Position numbers and translations under genes: made by a program. Positions 27,158 to 36,110 of a stretch of DNA of 64,000 nucleotides are shown here, in pieces. Source of the DNA: Nostoc sp. CENA543 (lineage in GTDB: Bacteria > Cyanobacteriota > Cyanobacteriia > Cyanobacteriales > Nostocaceae); assembly GCF_002896875.1 (NCBI RefSeq), contig NZ_CP023278.1, positions 744,001 through 808,000 on the forward strand, in the 5' to 3' direction. The notes below the pieces were generated by a model. It saw only the letters and a list, made by a program, of their open reading frames with translations. It did not search any database and was not told where the DNA came from. Position 1 is the first letter of the stretch, and every line of letters begins with the position of its first letter.

Positions 27158-27853
27158 TTACGGTTGCTTGACTTGGAGCTTAACCTTGGGACTGGGGGTA
27201 GCTGCATTAGCTGCGTTTGGTTGACTGGCCATAGTTAATTCTTCTTGGAGCATTTTTTGATAAATCTTGGGCAAAGATTTACTAATAGAATTGGTTTCGA
27301 TGCCATAACCCAGACTTGTCCATGTGGGGGAGAGTCGCCGTAAAACTTCGTTGAGTTTCCCTTGACGCAACTGTTGGGAAATATCAACTCCCCAGACACT
27401 AGAATCATTTAACCAGCGATAAACTACTATGTCTTGATATTCTGGCTCAAAACTATAATTAGACCAAAACATCATGTTGGCTGGTTTGGGGTGATAGCGG
27501 GGAGCAATATGAAACCAAGTGGTATTAATAATTTGATATCTGCCAGCAGCAGTAGAACAATTACCTGTATTTGGCCCTACAGGAATAGTTACGCATATTT
27601 CAGGATGCTTACTTAAGTCAGTGATTTGCTGTCCACCATATAAGAGAGAATAGGGACGCTTGCTATTGGCTTCACTGGCTGAAATAGTACGCATTAAAGC
27701 GCGGACATAAGGATCACCCCCTTGCATCACCAAAGGCGGTAAATTATTTCCGAAGATGGGATCAGAAGGCGATCGCAAATCCCCAAACACATACCATTGA
27801 AATAAGTACACAAAGGCAAGTAGTGCGGCTATGGGGCCGATAAACTTTTCCAC
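27158..27853 (-). CDS. GH104-like muramidase (lambda lysozyme family), membrane-anchored
   Basis: The 231-residue protein starts with a hydrophobic anchor (FIGPIAALLAFVYLFQWYVF). The core ALMRTISASEANSKRPYSLL, ISDL-like segment and NCSTAAGRYQIINTTWF match the lambda endolysin/GH104 lytic transglycosylase family, where the Glu in the SxSEAN motif is the catalytic acid. A Pro/Ala-rich tail ends the chain. It should cut peptidoglycan on the outer side of the plasma membrane. No holin or phage genes lie beside it, so a cell-wall housekeeping role is more likely than a prophage remnant. GTG start. Confidence 0.85.
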   Translation of the reverse strand: MEKFIGPIAALLAFVYLFQWYVFGDLRSPSDPIFGNNLPPLVMQGGDPYVRALMRTISASEANSKRPYSLLYGGQQITDLSKHPEICVTIPVGPNTGNCSTAAGRYQIINTTWFHIAPRYHPKPANMMFWSNYSFEPEYQDIVVYRWLNDSSVWGVDISQQLRQGKLNEVLRRLSPTWTSLGYGIETNSISKSLPKIYQKMLQEELTMASQPNAANAATPSPKVKLQVKQP

Positions 27854-27950
27854 CCCTTTGAGTTCAACGCTTTTCAGAGTTTTACTCCTTGCAAATTCAC
27901 TCTCTTAAGTAACAACAGCAACAGACGTATATATTTCGGCAAAGTTCAGA

Positions 27951-28020
27951 AATAGTCAGTAGTCAATAGTCAATAGTCAATAGTCAATAGTCATTAGTCA
28001 TTAGTCATTAGTCATTAGTC
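27951..28020. repeat. Heptamer tandem repeat (AGTCAAT/AGTCATT)
   Basis: Ten consecutive 7-bp units, first AGTCAAT then AGTCATT, lie between the NmrA-like and lysozyme-like genes. Confidence 0.8.
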
Positions 28021-28141
28021 GGGGCTTTAAGTATTCTCTGGGTTCATCACAAGAGATCAGTATAAAGGCTTGAAAAAAAGAATGCTTTATCGTTTATGGC
28101 TATGGACTGTTGACTATTGACTGTTGACTATTGACCATTAA

Positions 28142-28798
28142 CTAACATTGCTGAAACAATTCGCCAAAGCTTTTAGCACTGGCTTGTGGTTTGGCTACTA
28201 TCTCGACGATTTTATTGCGTGCAGATAGCTCAAATAAGGCTTCTACACAGACTTGGGCGACTTTTTGTCGAGGAATACTACCGTCAAATAATGTATCAGC
28301 CCCTTGCATGACGATCGCATCGGTATTATCTTCATTTTTTAAACCGCCAGGACGGACTATTGTATAAGTCAGTCCACTTTTTTGTAGATACTCCTCGGCT
28401 TGTTTTTTCCATAGCAAAATTAACCAAAATAAATTCAACGGATGAAAAAACTGGGAGACACACAAGGAGGTTACTAAGATAAAATTCTCAATGCCCTTGG
28501 CTTTGGCTACATCCACTAAATTTTTAGTGCCTTCAAAATCTACCTTGTAAGGGCCAGTAAAATCAAAACTCGGCTTTGCACCAGTGGCACACAAAACAAC
28601 TGTACTATCACCCAAGGCAGTAGTTAAGCTTTGTGGGTTTAATACGTCACCCACCACTAACTCGGCATCAGGTGGCAAAATAGCTCTAGCTACCTCTATA
28701 TCCCTGACTAAAGCACGCACAGGGATGTTACGTGCTACTAACTCTTGTACAATACGGCGACCTGTTTCACCTGTTGCGCCGGCTACAAATGCTTTCAT
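28142..28798 (-). CDS. NmrA-like NAD(P)-binding reductase/regulator
   Basis: The 218-residue protein is an atypical short-chain dehydrogenase. It has the Rossmann motif AGATGETGRRIVQEL, VGDVLNP, and TVVLCATGAKPS in place of a full catalytic Tyr-Lys pair. YTIVRPGGLKNED is typical of the cyanobacterial/plastid NAD(P)-binding group near Ycf39 and Tic62. A role as redox-linked chaperone or assembly factor is possible, as for relatives; substrate is unknown. The stop codon comes from a TTGACTA-type repeat directly at the gene end. Confidence 0.8.
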   Translation of the reverse strand: MKAFVAGATGETGRRIVQELVARNIPVRALVRDIEVARAILPPDAELVVGDVLNPQSLTTALGDSTVVLCATGAKPSFDFTGPYKVDFEGTKNLVDVAKAKGIENFILVTSLCVSQFFHPLNLFWLILLWKKQAEEYLQKSGLTYTIVRPGGLKNEDNTDAIVMQGADTLFDGSIPRQKVAQVCVEALFELSARNKIVEIVAKPQASAKSFGELFQQC

Positions 28799-28975
28799 CG
28801 AAAACGCTATCCTGGGAAACTAGTGTGTGCTTGATCAGTTTTATATTTTAGTGATTTTATGAAGTTTATGACAAAATTATAAGCTTTCAGTCAAAATGGA
28901 AGTTTAGTGCTAACCGACCCATTCAACCTGGGAATCATAAACATAGACAAACGCCATGCTAGAGGGGAATGCTTC

Positions 28976-29635
28976 ATGCTTTCGACAAACGGCGAATACC
29001 AATCTTTAGAAATTACAGAAAAAATTGTCCCCGTTGCTGCTAACATCCCAGATACAGAAGCCACGGGTACAGAAATCACTACCAATACTCAAACTAAATT
29101 TTATGGTCATTATGCCGACTGTATGGAAATGTATGCTCCAGCCCAAACAGTTGGTGAATACCTGAACACCCATAATAGCTGGTTTTGTCGCTGTGCTGAA
29201 CCTATGAAGGTACAGCCTCTAGGCGAACATGGTTACGCTTTAACTATTGGTCGATTTGGTGCGTTTGGTTATGAAGTTGAGCCGAAAATTGGCTTAGAAT
29301 TGTTACCCCCAGAAAACGGAGTTTATCGCATTCGCACCATTCCTATCCCCGACTATCAAGCACCTGGTTACGATGTAGACTATCAAGCGGCTTTACAGTT
29401 CAAAGAAGATGAAGGTGAAGTCACACGGGTAGAATGGGAATTAGATTTAGTTGTTTGCATACATTTTCCGCGATTTATCCAGCGTTTGCCCCAATCTTTA
29501 ATTCAGTCTACAGGCGATCGCCTACTTAACCAAATCGTCCGCCAAGTCTCTCGCCGACTCACCCGCAAAGTCCAAGAAGATTTTCACAATACTTTTGGTT
29601 TACCTTTACCAAAACATTTGCAGAAAAAGTGGTGA
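28976..29635 (+). CDS. DUF1997 family protein
   Basis: The 219-residue soluble protein matches the cyanobacterial/plastid DUF1997 family by pattern (FYGHYADCMEMYA, HNSWFCRCAEPMKVQPLG, YALTIGRFGAFGYEVEPK, IHFPRFIQRLPQSLIQ, RLTRKVQEDFH). Function is unknown. I chose ATG 28976 because AGAGGGGA lies eight bases upstream; the frame is open from a GTG at 28907. Divergent from the NmrA-like gene. Confidence 0.85.
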   Translation: MLSTNGEYQSLEITEKIVPVAANIPDTEATGTEITTNTQTKFYGHYADCMEMYAPAQTVGEYLNTHNSWFCRCAEPMKVQPLGEHGYALTIGRFGAFGYEVEPKIGLELLPPENGVYRIRTIPIPDYQAPGYDVDYQAALQFKEDEGEVTRVEWELDLVVCIHFPRFIQRLPQSLIQSTGDRLLNQIVRQVSRRLTRKVQEDFHNTFGLPLPKHLQKKW

Positions 29636-29636
29636 A

Positions 29637-29680
29637 TTAGTCATTAGTTATTAGTCATTAGTCATTAGTTATTAGTTGAA
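29637..29680. repeat. Heptamer tandem repeat (TTAGTCA/TTAGTTA)
   Basis: Six 7-bp units follow directly after the stop of the DUF1997 gene. Confidence 0.75.
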
Positions 29681-29785
29681 GATTAGAAAAATTTTTATTT
29701 TTGTTTGTGTCTTTAACCAGCAACAAAAATAAAAAGAATAAAATCTCTGAACTACACAATATAACTGTTGACTAATGACTATTGA

Positions 29786-30256
29786 CTACGCCTTAGAAAG
29801 TATTCTTTGGACGATTTCTACACCGGTGATAGCTTGCCAGGTAAACAGTCCTAACATTACGAAATTTAAGAGAATGTGAGTCACTCGCGCCCAATTTGCA
29901 CCTTTTTGCATAAAAGGAGATAGGGCGGCTGAAAATGCTATTAAAGCCGTCATTCCCAACCCAGCTAATAAGTGCGGCCCCACAAACAATTTACCGTTGT
30001 TGATGTACGTGACAGCCATCCCGCCAATTGCACCGGCTACCATCAAAGCCAAAATTAATGAGCCTATTTGGTAGTGTTTAATGTTATATCTACCTTTAAT
30101 TAATTCTTTCTTTTCTTCTCCTTGGGCGTTGCGAGTACGCTGTACTTGCAAGCCTAAATAAGCAGCATAGAGTGAAAGTGCTAGTAACACCCACATAATT
30201 AACGGGTGAAAGAAATTTAGCCAATATTTAACCGAGGCAGACAGTTCCAAACTCAT
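29786..30256 (-). CDS. DUF4079 integral membrane protein
   Basis: The ~156-residue protein has four hydrophobic helices (FFHPLIMWVLLALSLYAAYL, IGSLILALMVAGAIGGMAV, HLLAGLGMTALIAFSAAL, ILLNFVMLGLFTWQAI). The conserved HP and His residues at helix starts are typical of the cyanobacterial/plant DUF4079 family, which resembles small cytochrome-like membrane proteins. ATG 30256 follows GGGTGAG; the longer frame begins at TTG. Stop TAG is formed at the edge of a heptamer repeat. Confidence 0.85.
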   Translation of the reverse strand: MSLELSASVKYWLNFFHPLIMWVLLALSLYAAYLGLQVQRTRNAQGEEKKELIKGRYNIKHYQIGSLILALMVAGAIGGMAVTYINNGKLFVGPHLLAGLGMTALIAFSAALSPFMQKGANWARVTHILLNFVMLGLFTWQAITGVEIVQRILSKA

Positions 30257-30315
30257 CGTGTTCTCACCCAATTCTTAAATCTTAATAAAAATTAGCACAA
30301 TTTCATGGGTGATTG

Positions 30316-30358
30316 TTGAGTCAATAGTCAATAGTCATTAGTCATTAGTCATTAGTTT
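30316..30358. repeat. Heptamer tandem repeat (AGTCAAT/AGTCATT)
   Basis: Five or six 7-bp units lie upstream of the DUF4079 gene. Confidence 0.7.
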
Positions 30359-30517
30359 TTTCCCTGCTACCTTGTCTCCCTTGTCTCCTCGTCCCCAGCC
30401 CCCAACGCCCCATGCCTCATGCCCAGTCCCCAACCTCCCCACTTGCCAAAGTAGCAAAAGCATCTGAGACTAAATTCTGAGACTGAATAAATCAAATTTC
30501 CCAGTCGGAACTGATTC

Positions 30518-31801
30518 ATGATTGACAACAATGATGCTTTGTTGCTGAAGGCTGCTAAAAGTGGTGATTTAAAGCGGTTGGATGCGCTGTTGGCTGCGGG
30601 TGCAAATGTAGATGTGTGCGATCGCGATGGAACTACAGCCTTAATGTTTGCTGCTAATCTAGGCTATACGGAAATTGTGCGATCGCTTTTAGATGCAGGG
30701 GCAAATATTAATTTAACTAGAAAACGCTATGGTTTGACGGCGTTAATGTTGGCGGCTAGTGCTAATCAATTAGATATTGTGCAGATGTTAATCTCTAGAG
30801 GGGCTGAGATTAACGCTACTAATGAAGATGGTAGTACGGCTTTAATGGTAGCGGCACTGAAAGGCCACAGCAATGTAGTACACACTTTGCTCAAGGCTGG
30901 GGCTGATATCAATTTGTCAGATAAAGATGGTGATACGGCTTTGAAGCTAGCTGTAAAACATGGGCAAGCTGCTGTAGTGCAGTTGATTTTACAACATGGC
31001 GCGGATGCTAACAACCAAGACGAAGAAGGGGAAACCTTGCTGATGATGACAGCTGACTTGGGAAATTTGGAGGTAGCCCAAGCATTGCTAGCGGGTGGGG
31101 CTGATGTCAATTTACAAAATCAAGACGGTGGAACTGCACTCTTTGCAGCTGCGGCGGCTGGACAGGGAGCGATCGCCACTATACTACTAGATCAAGGGGC
31201 TTTAGTTAATCATCAAGATCAAGACGGTGAAACTGCTTTAAACCTTGCCGTCATAGAAGGATATCTAGATGTAGTGCAAATTCTACTCAATCGAGGTGCT
31301 AATCCTCAACTGAAAAACCATCCGGGTGATACACCTTTGATAGTAGCTGCATTACAGGGACACAGCGAGATAGTGCAAGCATTACTCAACTATGGCGCAA
31401 ATGTACATGGGGATAATCTGGGTGAAACTCCTTTAATCTTAGCTGTCTCCCAAGGACATACACAGACAGTCAAGGTATTGTTAGATTATGGCGCGAATCC
31501 TAACGCCACAGCTAACGATGGCAAAACTGCGCTAATTAAGGCAGCAGAACGCAACTATCACCAGATAATTCAGTTATTGTTAGGCAATGGTGCAAACATT
31601 AATGCTCAAGATGCAGCTGGGGCTACAGCTTTGATGTGGGCAGCATCGGGAGGTTATGGTACAGCAGTCCAGACATTAATAGCATCTGGGGCTGATATGA
31701 ATTTAAAAAACCGTGGTGGTTATACTGCTTTGATGCTGGCGGAATTTAATGGCTATAGAAGCATTGTGCAGATTTTGAAGCAAGCAGGAGCGCAAAATTA
31801 G
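30518..31801 (+). CDS. Ankyrin-repeat protein
   Basis: The 427 residues consist of about twelve ankyrin repeats of 33 residues (for example DGTTALMFAANLGYTEIVRS, DGSTALMVAALKGHSNVVHT and GGYTALMLAEFNGYRSIVQI). There is no signal peptide, membrane segment or other domain, so this is a soluble binding scaffold. Partners are unknown. Neighbours give no hint. The repeats are diverged in DNA, unlike the near-identical repeats of the big kinase at 54181-60825. Confidence 0.93.
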   Translation: MIDNNDALLLKAAKSGDLKRLDALLAAGANVDVCDRDGTTALMFAANLGYTEIVRSLLDAGANINLTRKRYGLTALMLAASANQLDIVQMLISRGAEINATNEDGSTALMVAALKGHSNVVHTLLKAGADINLSDKDGDTALKLAVKHGQAAVVQLILQHGADANNQDEEGETLLMMTADLGNLEVAQALLAGGADVNLQNQDGGTALFAAAAAGQGAIATILLDQGALVNHQDQDGETALNLAVIEGYLDVVQILLNRGANPQLKNHPGDTPLIVAALQGHSEIVQALLNYGANVHGDNLGETPLILAVSQGHTQTVKVLLDYGANPNATANDGKTALIKAAERNYHQIIQLLLGNGANINAQDAAGATALMWAASGGYGTAVQTLIASGADMNLKNRGGYTALMLAEFNGYRSIVQILKQAGAQN

Positions 31802-32420
31802 ATACAAAATACTCTACTAATTCGCGGTAGGTTTGTGTAGCAAAGGCTGGCAACTCAAAAGTTTGTGGTTCTCTTGTACATCTTTATACAACTATTGGAA
31901 GTTATAAATTTTGAACAATAATTAAGCAATAATGATCAAAAATATCTGTTGTTTTTGCAACAAATTTTATCTAGAATATTTTGATAAAAGTAGTTGTTTT
32001 AGACAACTTGACAACTAGTAAAAAACACGGTATTAAATTAAATACTGAATCCCAAAACTGTTACAGAAATGAGAAACAAAAATTCTCAAATTTAAGTCGT
32101 AGTTATATAAAGTGACTGCGGCTAATATGGGAAGAAATTGAAACACCGAAAGTAGACCAGGTAAAAGAATCTTTTGCTTCACGGATGCCAAAGAAGCGAA
32201 ATTAGAAGAGTATATTTACTTTCTAGTTTTTACCTCGTCATCCCTCCGGCGTTTCCTACTGTGCTAGATATGCTTAATATAGAGTTTTTCATTTCTGATA
32301 ACAGTATTCTAACTATCAGTTTTTCTGTATTTTAGTAAACGCCAAAAAGCTAGCATCTACTCATGTAATGAAAAACCGAAATACTGAAAGTTACCAACTC
32401 TACTTGCTAGAAATTTAGGA
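31802..32420. other. Long non-coding leader before the CbiG-like gene
   Basis: No gene is visible in 619 bases. I looked for a cobalamin riboswitch because the next gene is a corrin-pathway gene, but the conserved core elements are absent. A weak inverted repeat (CTATCAGTTTTTCTGTATTT against GAAAAACCGAAATACTGAAAG) lies at about 32312-32387. Confidence 0.4.
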
Positions 32421-32864
32421 GTGGCAACGATTCCTCAAAAAAATCCATTAATAAAGGACTTGTGGTTGGGGATGGGCTGTACATCTGGTATTTCTTCTGA
32501 GTTATTAGTAACAGCAGTTGAGCAAGTTTGTCGTAATTATGAACTAAGGTTAGCAGCGATCGCTGGCATTGCTACTATTGATATCAAAGCTAGAGAAATC
32601 AGCTTAGTAGAGTTTTGTCGTAGTCATGGCTTACCTTTAACAACCTTTCCCGCCGAGATGTTAGCTCAAGTTGCGGTGCCGCATGGTGACATGGCGATCG
32701 CTAAAATAGTAGGAACACCAAGTGTAGCTGAAGCGGCAGCAATTTTAGCCGCCTCGCAGACAAATTTAGCAGTTAAGCTGATAGTCCCCAAACAAATTAT
32801 CCGCCTACCAGAAAAACCAGGAGCAGTAACAATTGCCGTAGCTCAAACCCTGCTGAATGACTAA
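32421..32864 (+). CDS. CbiG/CobE C-terminal-domain protein (cobalamin synthesis)
   Basis: The 147-residue protein carries only the C-terminal CbiG domain (LWLGMGCTSGISSELLVTAV, AAIAGIATIDIKA, VPHGDMAIAKIVGTPSVAEA). CbiG opens the lactone ring of cobalt-precorrin-5A; stand-alone CobE-type domains are known, with less certain function. Start is GTG 32421 with AGGA upstream. The stop codon is the first TAA of a heptamer repeat. The nearest other corrin genes are at 52385-53543. Confidence 0.85.
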   Translation: MATIPQKNPLIKDLWLGMGCTSGISSELLVTAVEQVCRNYELRLAAIAGIATIDIKAREISLVEFCRSHGLPLTTFPAEMLAQVAVPHGDMAIAKIVGTPSVAEAAAILAASQTNLAVKLIVPKQIIRLPEKPGAVTIAVAQTLLND

Positions 32865-32908
32865 TGACTAATGACTATTGACCATTGACTAATGACTAAT
32901 GACTATTC
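32855..32908. repeat. Heptamer tandem repeat (AATGACT)
   Basis: Seven to eight 7-bp units (AATGACT, ATTGACC, ATTGACT types) fill the whole gap between two convergent genes and give both of them their stop codons. Confidence 0.8.
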
Positions 32909-33259
32909 CTCTATACCTCTTAAAATGTAGTTAATTACACTAGAAACTATAGATAATACAATTGACCCTAAAAAAGCAGCTAACGGGCCATCAATTACAA
33001 AATAGTCACGAGGTGTGAGAATACTTGCTAACCAGAGTAAAAAAGCATTCAGCACAAGTGTAAATAAACCAAAGGTCAATAGAGTAATAGGAAATGCCAA
33101 AAAACCTAAAATTGGTCTGACAAAAGCATTAACCAATCCAATAACAGCCACAGCAAGTAGCGCAGCCACAAAACTCTTTACTTCAAATCCTGGTACGATA
33201 TGGGCGGTAACTAACAAAGCTACCGCAGTACCTAGCCAAGTCAACAGAAAGTTTTTCAT
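32903..33259 (-). CDS. Phage holin family 4-like membrane protein
   Basis: The 118-residue protein from MKNFLLTWLG has four hydrophobic helices and the pattern VNAFVRPILGFLAFPITLLT typical of the holin family 4 (DUF360) proteins found widely in bacterial chromosomes. No lysin gene lies beside it; despite the family name a lytic role is unproven. A longer frame to 33295 lacks family support. Stop TAG lies in the shared heptamer repeat. Confidence 0.85.
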   Translation of the reverse strand: MKNFLLTWLGTAVALLVTAHIVPGFEVKSFVAALLAVAVIGLVNAFVRPILGFLAFPITLLTFGLFTLVLNAFLLWLASILTPRDYFVIDGPLAAFLGSIVLSIVSSVINYILRGIEE

Positions 33260-33394
33260 ATTTTGTGAACAGAAATTAGCCTCACCAGAAAACATCCGAA
33301 AAAAAGCAATTGGTAATTGCTAATTGATTTTTTGAGTTAACAACTACCAACTATCACACAGCAGAGATAAGTGACTTTTTCTACCACAGATAAT

Positions 33395-34285
33395 TTAACG
33401 CCGTTGAGAAGAACTCTGTAATAAAGCCTCCCAAGTAGCACCACCAACTACGCCATCAGGATTAATCCCATAGCGTTTTTGTGCTGCTTTCACCGCCGTT
33501 TCAGTCATCACGCCAAAGTAACCATCTACACTACCCTTGAGAAAACCTAACTGACTCAATCTTGTTTGTAGCTTACTAACCTCCGCGTTACTCATCCCCA
33601 CGCGCAAAATTGGCCAGCCTTCGGTAGTGTACTGCACACCAACAATGCGGTCAGCCGGCGGAGTCGGACTCAAACGAGTGGTATTACTTGGGTTTTGTCT
33701 GGAATTCGTAGTCCTAGAAACTGGCGTAGTTTTAACCACTTGATTATTTGGGGGTTTAGTCGGTGTCCGGTTGGGGGTAGGCTTAGTCCCAACAACTTGA
33801 TTAGGAACAGTGCGGGGATTAGCTGGCCTGGGTTCAGGTCTATTATTAATGACCGTAGCAGGTTGAGTTGGAACGGGAAAATTAGATGGGGGATTGGTTG
33901 TTGGTGTTGATGCTGTCAAAGGTTGGTTGGGGAAGAGTTTTTGCCAAGTAGCTGCATCCACAATACCATCTGGACTCAAACCCACCGTTTGTTTAAATTG
34001 AGAAACTGCATTGGCTGTTGCTTCATTATAGTTACCATCCACTGCACCGGAGTAAAAACCCAACAGTTTCAGAGCCGCCTGAAGTTCCGAGACACGTTCA
34101 CCTTGACTACCAACCTTGAGAGTAGGACGACTGATCCCAACTTGTTGGGCTATTTGTTGGGGTGTAGCAACTGCGACTACAGCCGATAAGCCAAGGAACA
34201 CAGACGAACAAGAAAACAACAGTAACCAATAAAACCTACTTGTGCTGCAACAGCGAAATGTCTTGAGTAAATTTAAGTAACTCAT
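33395..34285 (-). CDS. Secreted protein with two peptidoglycan-binding domains
   Basis: The 296-residue protein has a signal peptide (FYWLLLFSCSSVFLGLSAVVAVA, cleavage near residue 42) and two PG_binding_1 domains. One is at about 58-115 (GERVSELQAALKLLGFYSG, DGNYNEATANAVSQFKQ), the other at about 232-292 (NAEVSKLQTRLSQLGFLKG, DGYFGVMTETAVKAAQKRYG). A Pro/Thr/Asn-rich linker (~120-210) joins them. It should bind the wall in the periplasm. Its ATG is created by the end of a MITE-like element (34284-34386), and no ribosome site precedes it, so the true start may differ. Confidence 0.87.
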   Translation of the reverse strand: MSYLNLLKTFRCCSTSRFYWLLLFSCSSVFLGLSAVVAVATPQQIAQQVGISRPTLKVGSQGERVSELQAALKLLGFYSGAVDGNYNEATANAVSQFKQTVGLSPDGIVDAATWQKLFPNQPLTASTPTTNPPSNFPVPTQPATVINNRPEPRPANPRTVPNQVVGTKPTPNRTPTKPPNNQVVKTTPVSRTTNSRQNPSNTTRLSPTPPADRIVGVQYTTEGWPILRVGMSNAEVSKLQTRLSQLGFLKGSVDGYFGVMTETAVKAAQKRYGINPDGVVGGATWEALLQSSSQRR

Positions 34286-34386
34286 ACCAATTCAAAATTC
34301 AAAATTCAAAATTCAAAATTAAGAAAATGAGACCCAGCATAGCTTTTGGCGTTTGCATTTGAATCACATTTTTTGTGAATTGGTAT
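34284..34386. mobile_element. 103-bp MITE-like element (ATACCAATT ends), copy 1
   Basis: Ends ATACCAATT and AATTGGTAT are exact inverted repeats. Near one end are four TCAAAAT units, and the centre has CAGCATAGCTTTTGG. The element at 53922-54024 has the same length, ends, four-unit internal repeat and CAGCAAAGCTTTTAG core in inverted orientation. Non-coding. Confidence 0.75.
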
Positions 34387-34483
34387 CACAATACTGGCTG
34401 TCAGGCTACCTTTCATGGAAATTGCTCCCAGAACTTCTGTTGCTAATATTACAACCGTGTGAGGTTATTTAGTAGTGCTGAGT

Positions 34484-34552
34484 GCTGTTAGCGGTAGCGG
34501 GGCATTTAGCCCGTGCTGTTAGCGGTAGCGCGGCGTTTAGCCGGTGCTGAGT
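34484..34552 (+). repeat. Two tandem GTGCTGTTAGCGGTAGCG units
   Basis: Two ~32-bp units, each GTGCTGTTAGCGGTAGCG followed by a GGCATTTAGCC/GGCGTTTAGCC palindrome, lie in tandem. A related unit lies inverted at 24357-24387. Confidence 0.65.
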
Positions 34553-34596
34553 TATTAGTGAAAGGAAAATTGCTCAATTTGGTTTGATGAGAACTG

Positions 34597-34686
34597 AACT
34601 CACAATTCACAACTCACAACTCATAACTCACAACTCAGCACTCATAACTCATAACTCAGCACTCACCACTCACAACTCAGCACTCA
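34597..34686. repeat. Heptamer tandem repeat (ACTCACA/ACTCATA/ACTCAGC)
   Basis: About twelve 7-bp units run up to and into the 3' end of the M16 gene ending at 34670, and provide its stop codon. Confidence 0.8.
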
Positions 34687-35968
34687 AAATCGCGCGGTTA
34701 ATCGCTTCTTCTTGACCTACTAAAGAAATATAAGGTTTCTGGAAGTGGTGACGGGCTGCGATTAAAGTGTCTTGGGGAGTGACGGCAGCCATTAGTTCTT
34801 GAAATTTTTGGTCGTAGTCAATTCCTAAGCCTAAAATTTCGTACCAACCGTAGATTTGGGCAATTTGTCCGTTTGTTTGTTTACCCAAAGCATACTGTCC
34901 TAACATTTTGTTCTTGGCAGTTTGCAGAGTGGTTTCGGACAATTCTGTAGTGCAGAGTAACTCTACTTCTGTATGTAATCCTTCTAAGGCGATAGTGGTA
35001 TTTTCTGGGGCTGTACCCATATAAACTAAAAATGAGGCTGGATATAGTTTAGTTGGGTAAAAGGCTGAAACTTCGTAGGCTAGACCACGTTTTTCTCGTA
35101 ATTCCACAAATAGGCGGCTAGATAAGCCATTACCTAAATAGGTAGAGAGCAATTTTAATGGCGCGTAATCAGGAGAATTGACTGCTGCACCTAAATAACC
35201 CAACATAACGATAGATTGCTGTGTCTGTACGGGTTTGAGTTGGGATTGTGGTGCTAGTGGAATTTCCGGTAAATTACTGGTTGGTGTTGCTTGTTCTGGA
35301 ATTTGCCAATCTCCAAAGACTGACTCAACTAAAGCTATGGCTTCATTGCAGGTGATGCGTCCAGCAATGCTAATAACTATATTGTCTGGGCGAAAATAAG
35401 TTTGGTGATACTCTATTAAGTCGGTTTGGGTGATATTGTTGACGCTGTTTTCATCCCCCATGACTGACATTGCATAAGGATGATCTTGGTAAATTACCCG
35501 CCGCATTTGTTCCATCGCCAAGGTGAAGGGTTGTTCTTTTTGGGAACGAATACTATTGATGGTTAAACGCCGTTCTAGTTCTACTTGGGTAGTGGGGAAA
35601 GTAGGCGATCGCAAAATCCGTCCCGCCAGTGATAATATCTGAGAAAAATCTTCTGTTACTGTCTTTAAGGACATTAAAAAATAATCAGTCGATGTATCTG
35701 CACTCAAACTAGCTCCCACAGATTCGACTTCTTCCGCAATTTCCATACTAGAAAGTCCATCACATCCTTTAGTGATGACTGCTGCTAGTAAATGCGCTAA
35801 ACCTGCTTTTTCTCGCGGTTCGCAGCAACTACCCGCACGGATAAAAATTCTCCCCGCAATAATATCCGCAGCCGGATTTTCTGCTACTAGCACGACAATA
35901 CCGTTGTTTAATACAGTGCGATGAACAGGGGAATTGTTAGACAAAGAAGGATTCACAGTTTGAGTCAT
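34670..35968 (-). CDS. M16 peptidase-like protein, non-catalytic subunit
   Basis: The 432-residue chain has the two-lobed M16B fold, but the zinc motif is lost: where the active partner has HFLEH, this protein has HLLAA (near residue 63). It keeps the C-terminal lobe signature LREKRGLAYEVSAFY (near 290), which in paired M16B enzymes lies on the inactive subunit. It is encoded just downstream of the active subunit, with 142 bp between them, filled by heptamer repeats. Together they probably form a heterodimeric protease for short peptides, as known for such pairs. The C-terminal residues ILSAEL are written by a heptamer repeat. Confidence 0.9.
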   Translation of the reverse strand: MTQTVNPSLSNNSPVHRTVLNNGIVVLVAENPAADIIAGRIFIRAGSCCEPREKAGLAHLLAAVITKGCDGLSSMEIAEEVESVGASLSADTSTDYFLMSLKTVTEDFSQILSLAGRILRSPTFPTTQVELERRLTINSIRSQKEQPFTLAMEQMRRVIYQDHPYAMSVMGDENSVNNITQTDLIEYHQTYFRPDNIVISIAGRITCNEAIALVESVFGDWQIPEQATPTSNLPEIPLAPQSQLKPVQTQQSIVMLGYLGAAVNSPDYAPLKLLSTYLGNGLSSRLFVELREKRGLAYEVSAFYPTKLYPASFLVYMGTAPENTTIALEGLHTEVELLCTTELSETTLQTAKNKMLGQYALGKQTNGQIAQIYGWYEILGLGIDYDQKFQELMAAVTPQDTLIAARHHFQKPYISLVGQEEAINRAILSAEL

Positions 35969-36025
35969 TGGTTATTAGTCATTAGTCATTAGTCATTAGT
36001 CATTAGTCATTAGTCATTAGTCATT
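35969..36025. repeat. Heptamer tandem repeat (TTAGTCA)
   Basis: Eight near-perfect TTAGTCA units lie between the two M16 genes, directly upstream of the start codon of the downstream one. Confidence 0.85.
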
Positions 36026-36110
36026 CGTTTTTCTCCCTCTGCTTCCCCTGGCTCCCCCTGGCTCCCCCTGCTCCCCCTGCTTTCTCTCCTTTCCTCTCAC
36101 TCTCCAGAAC

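Noticed and set aside
31802-32420. Possible cobalamin riboswitch before the CbiG-like gene
   Set aside because: The conserved core boxes of the class could not be found in the leader on either strand.
27158-33259. Lysozyme-like and holin-like genes as prophage remnant
   Set aside because: They are 5 kb apart with ordinary cyanobacterial genes between them, and no phage structural, integrase or att signals are present.
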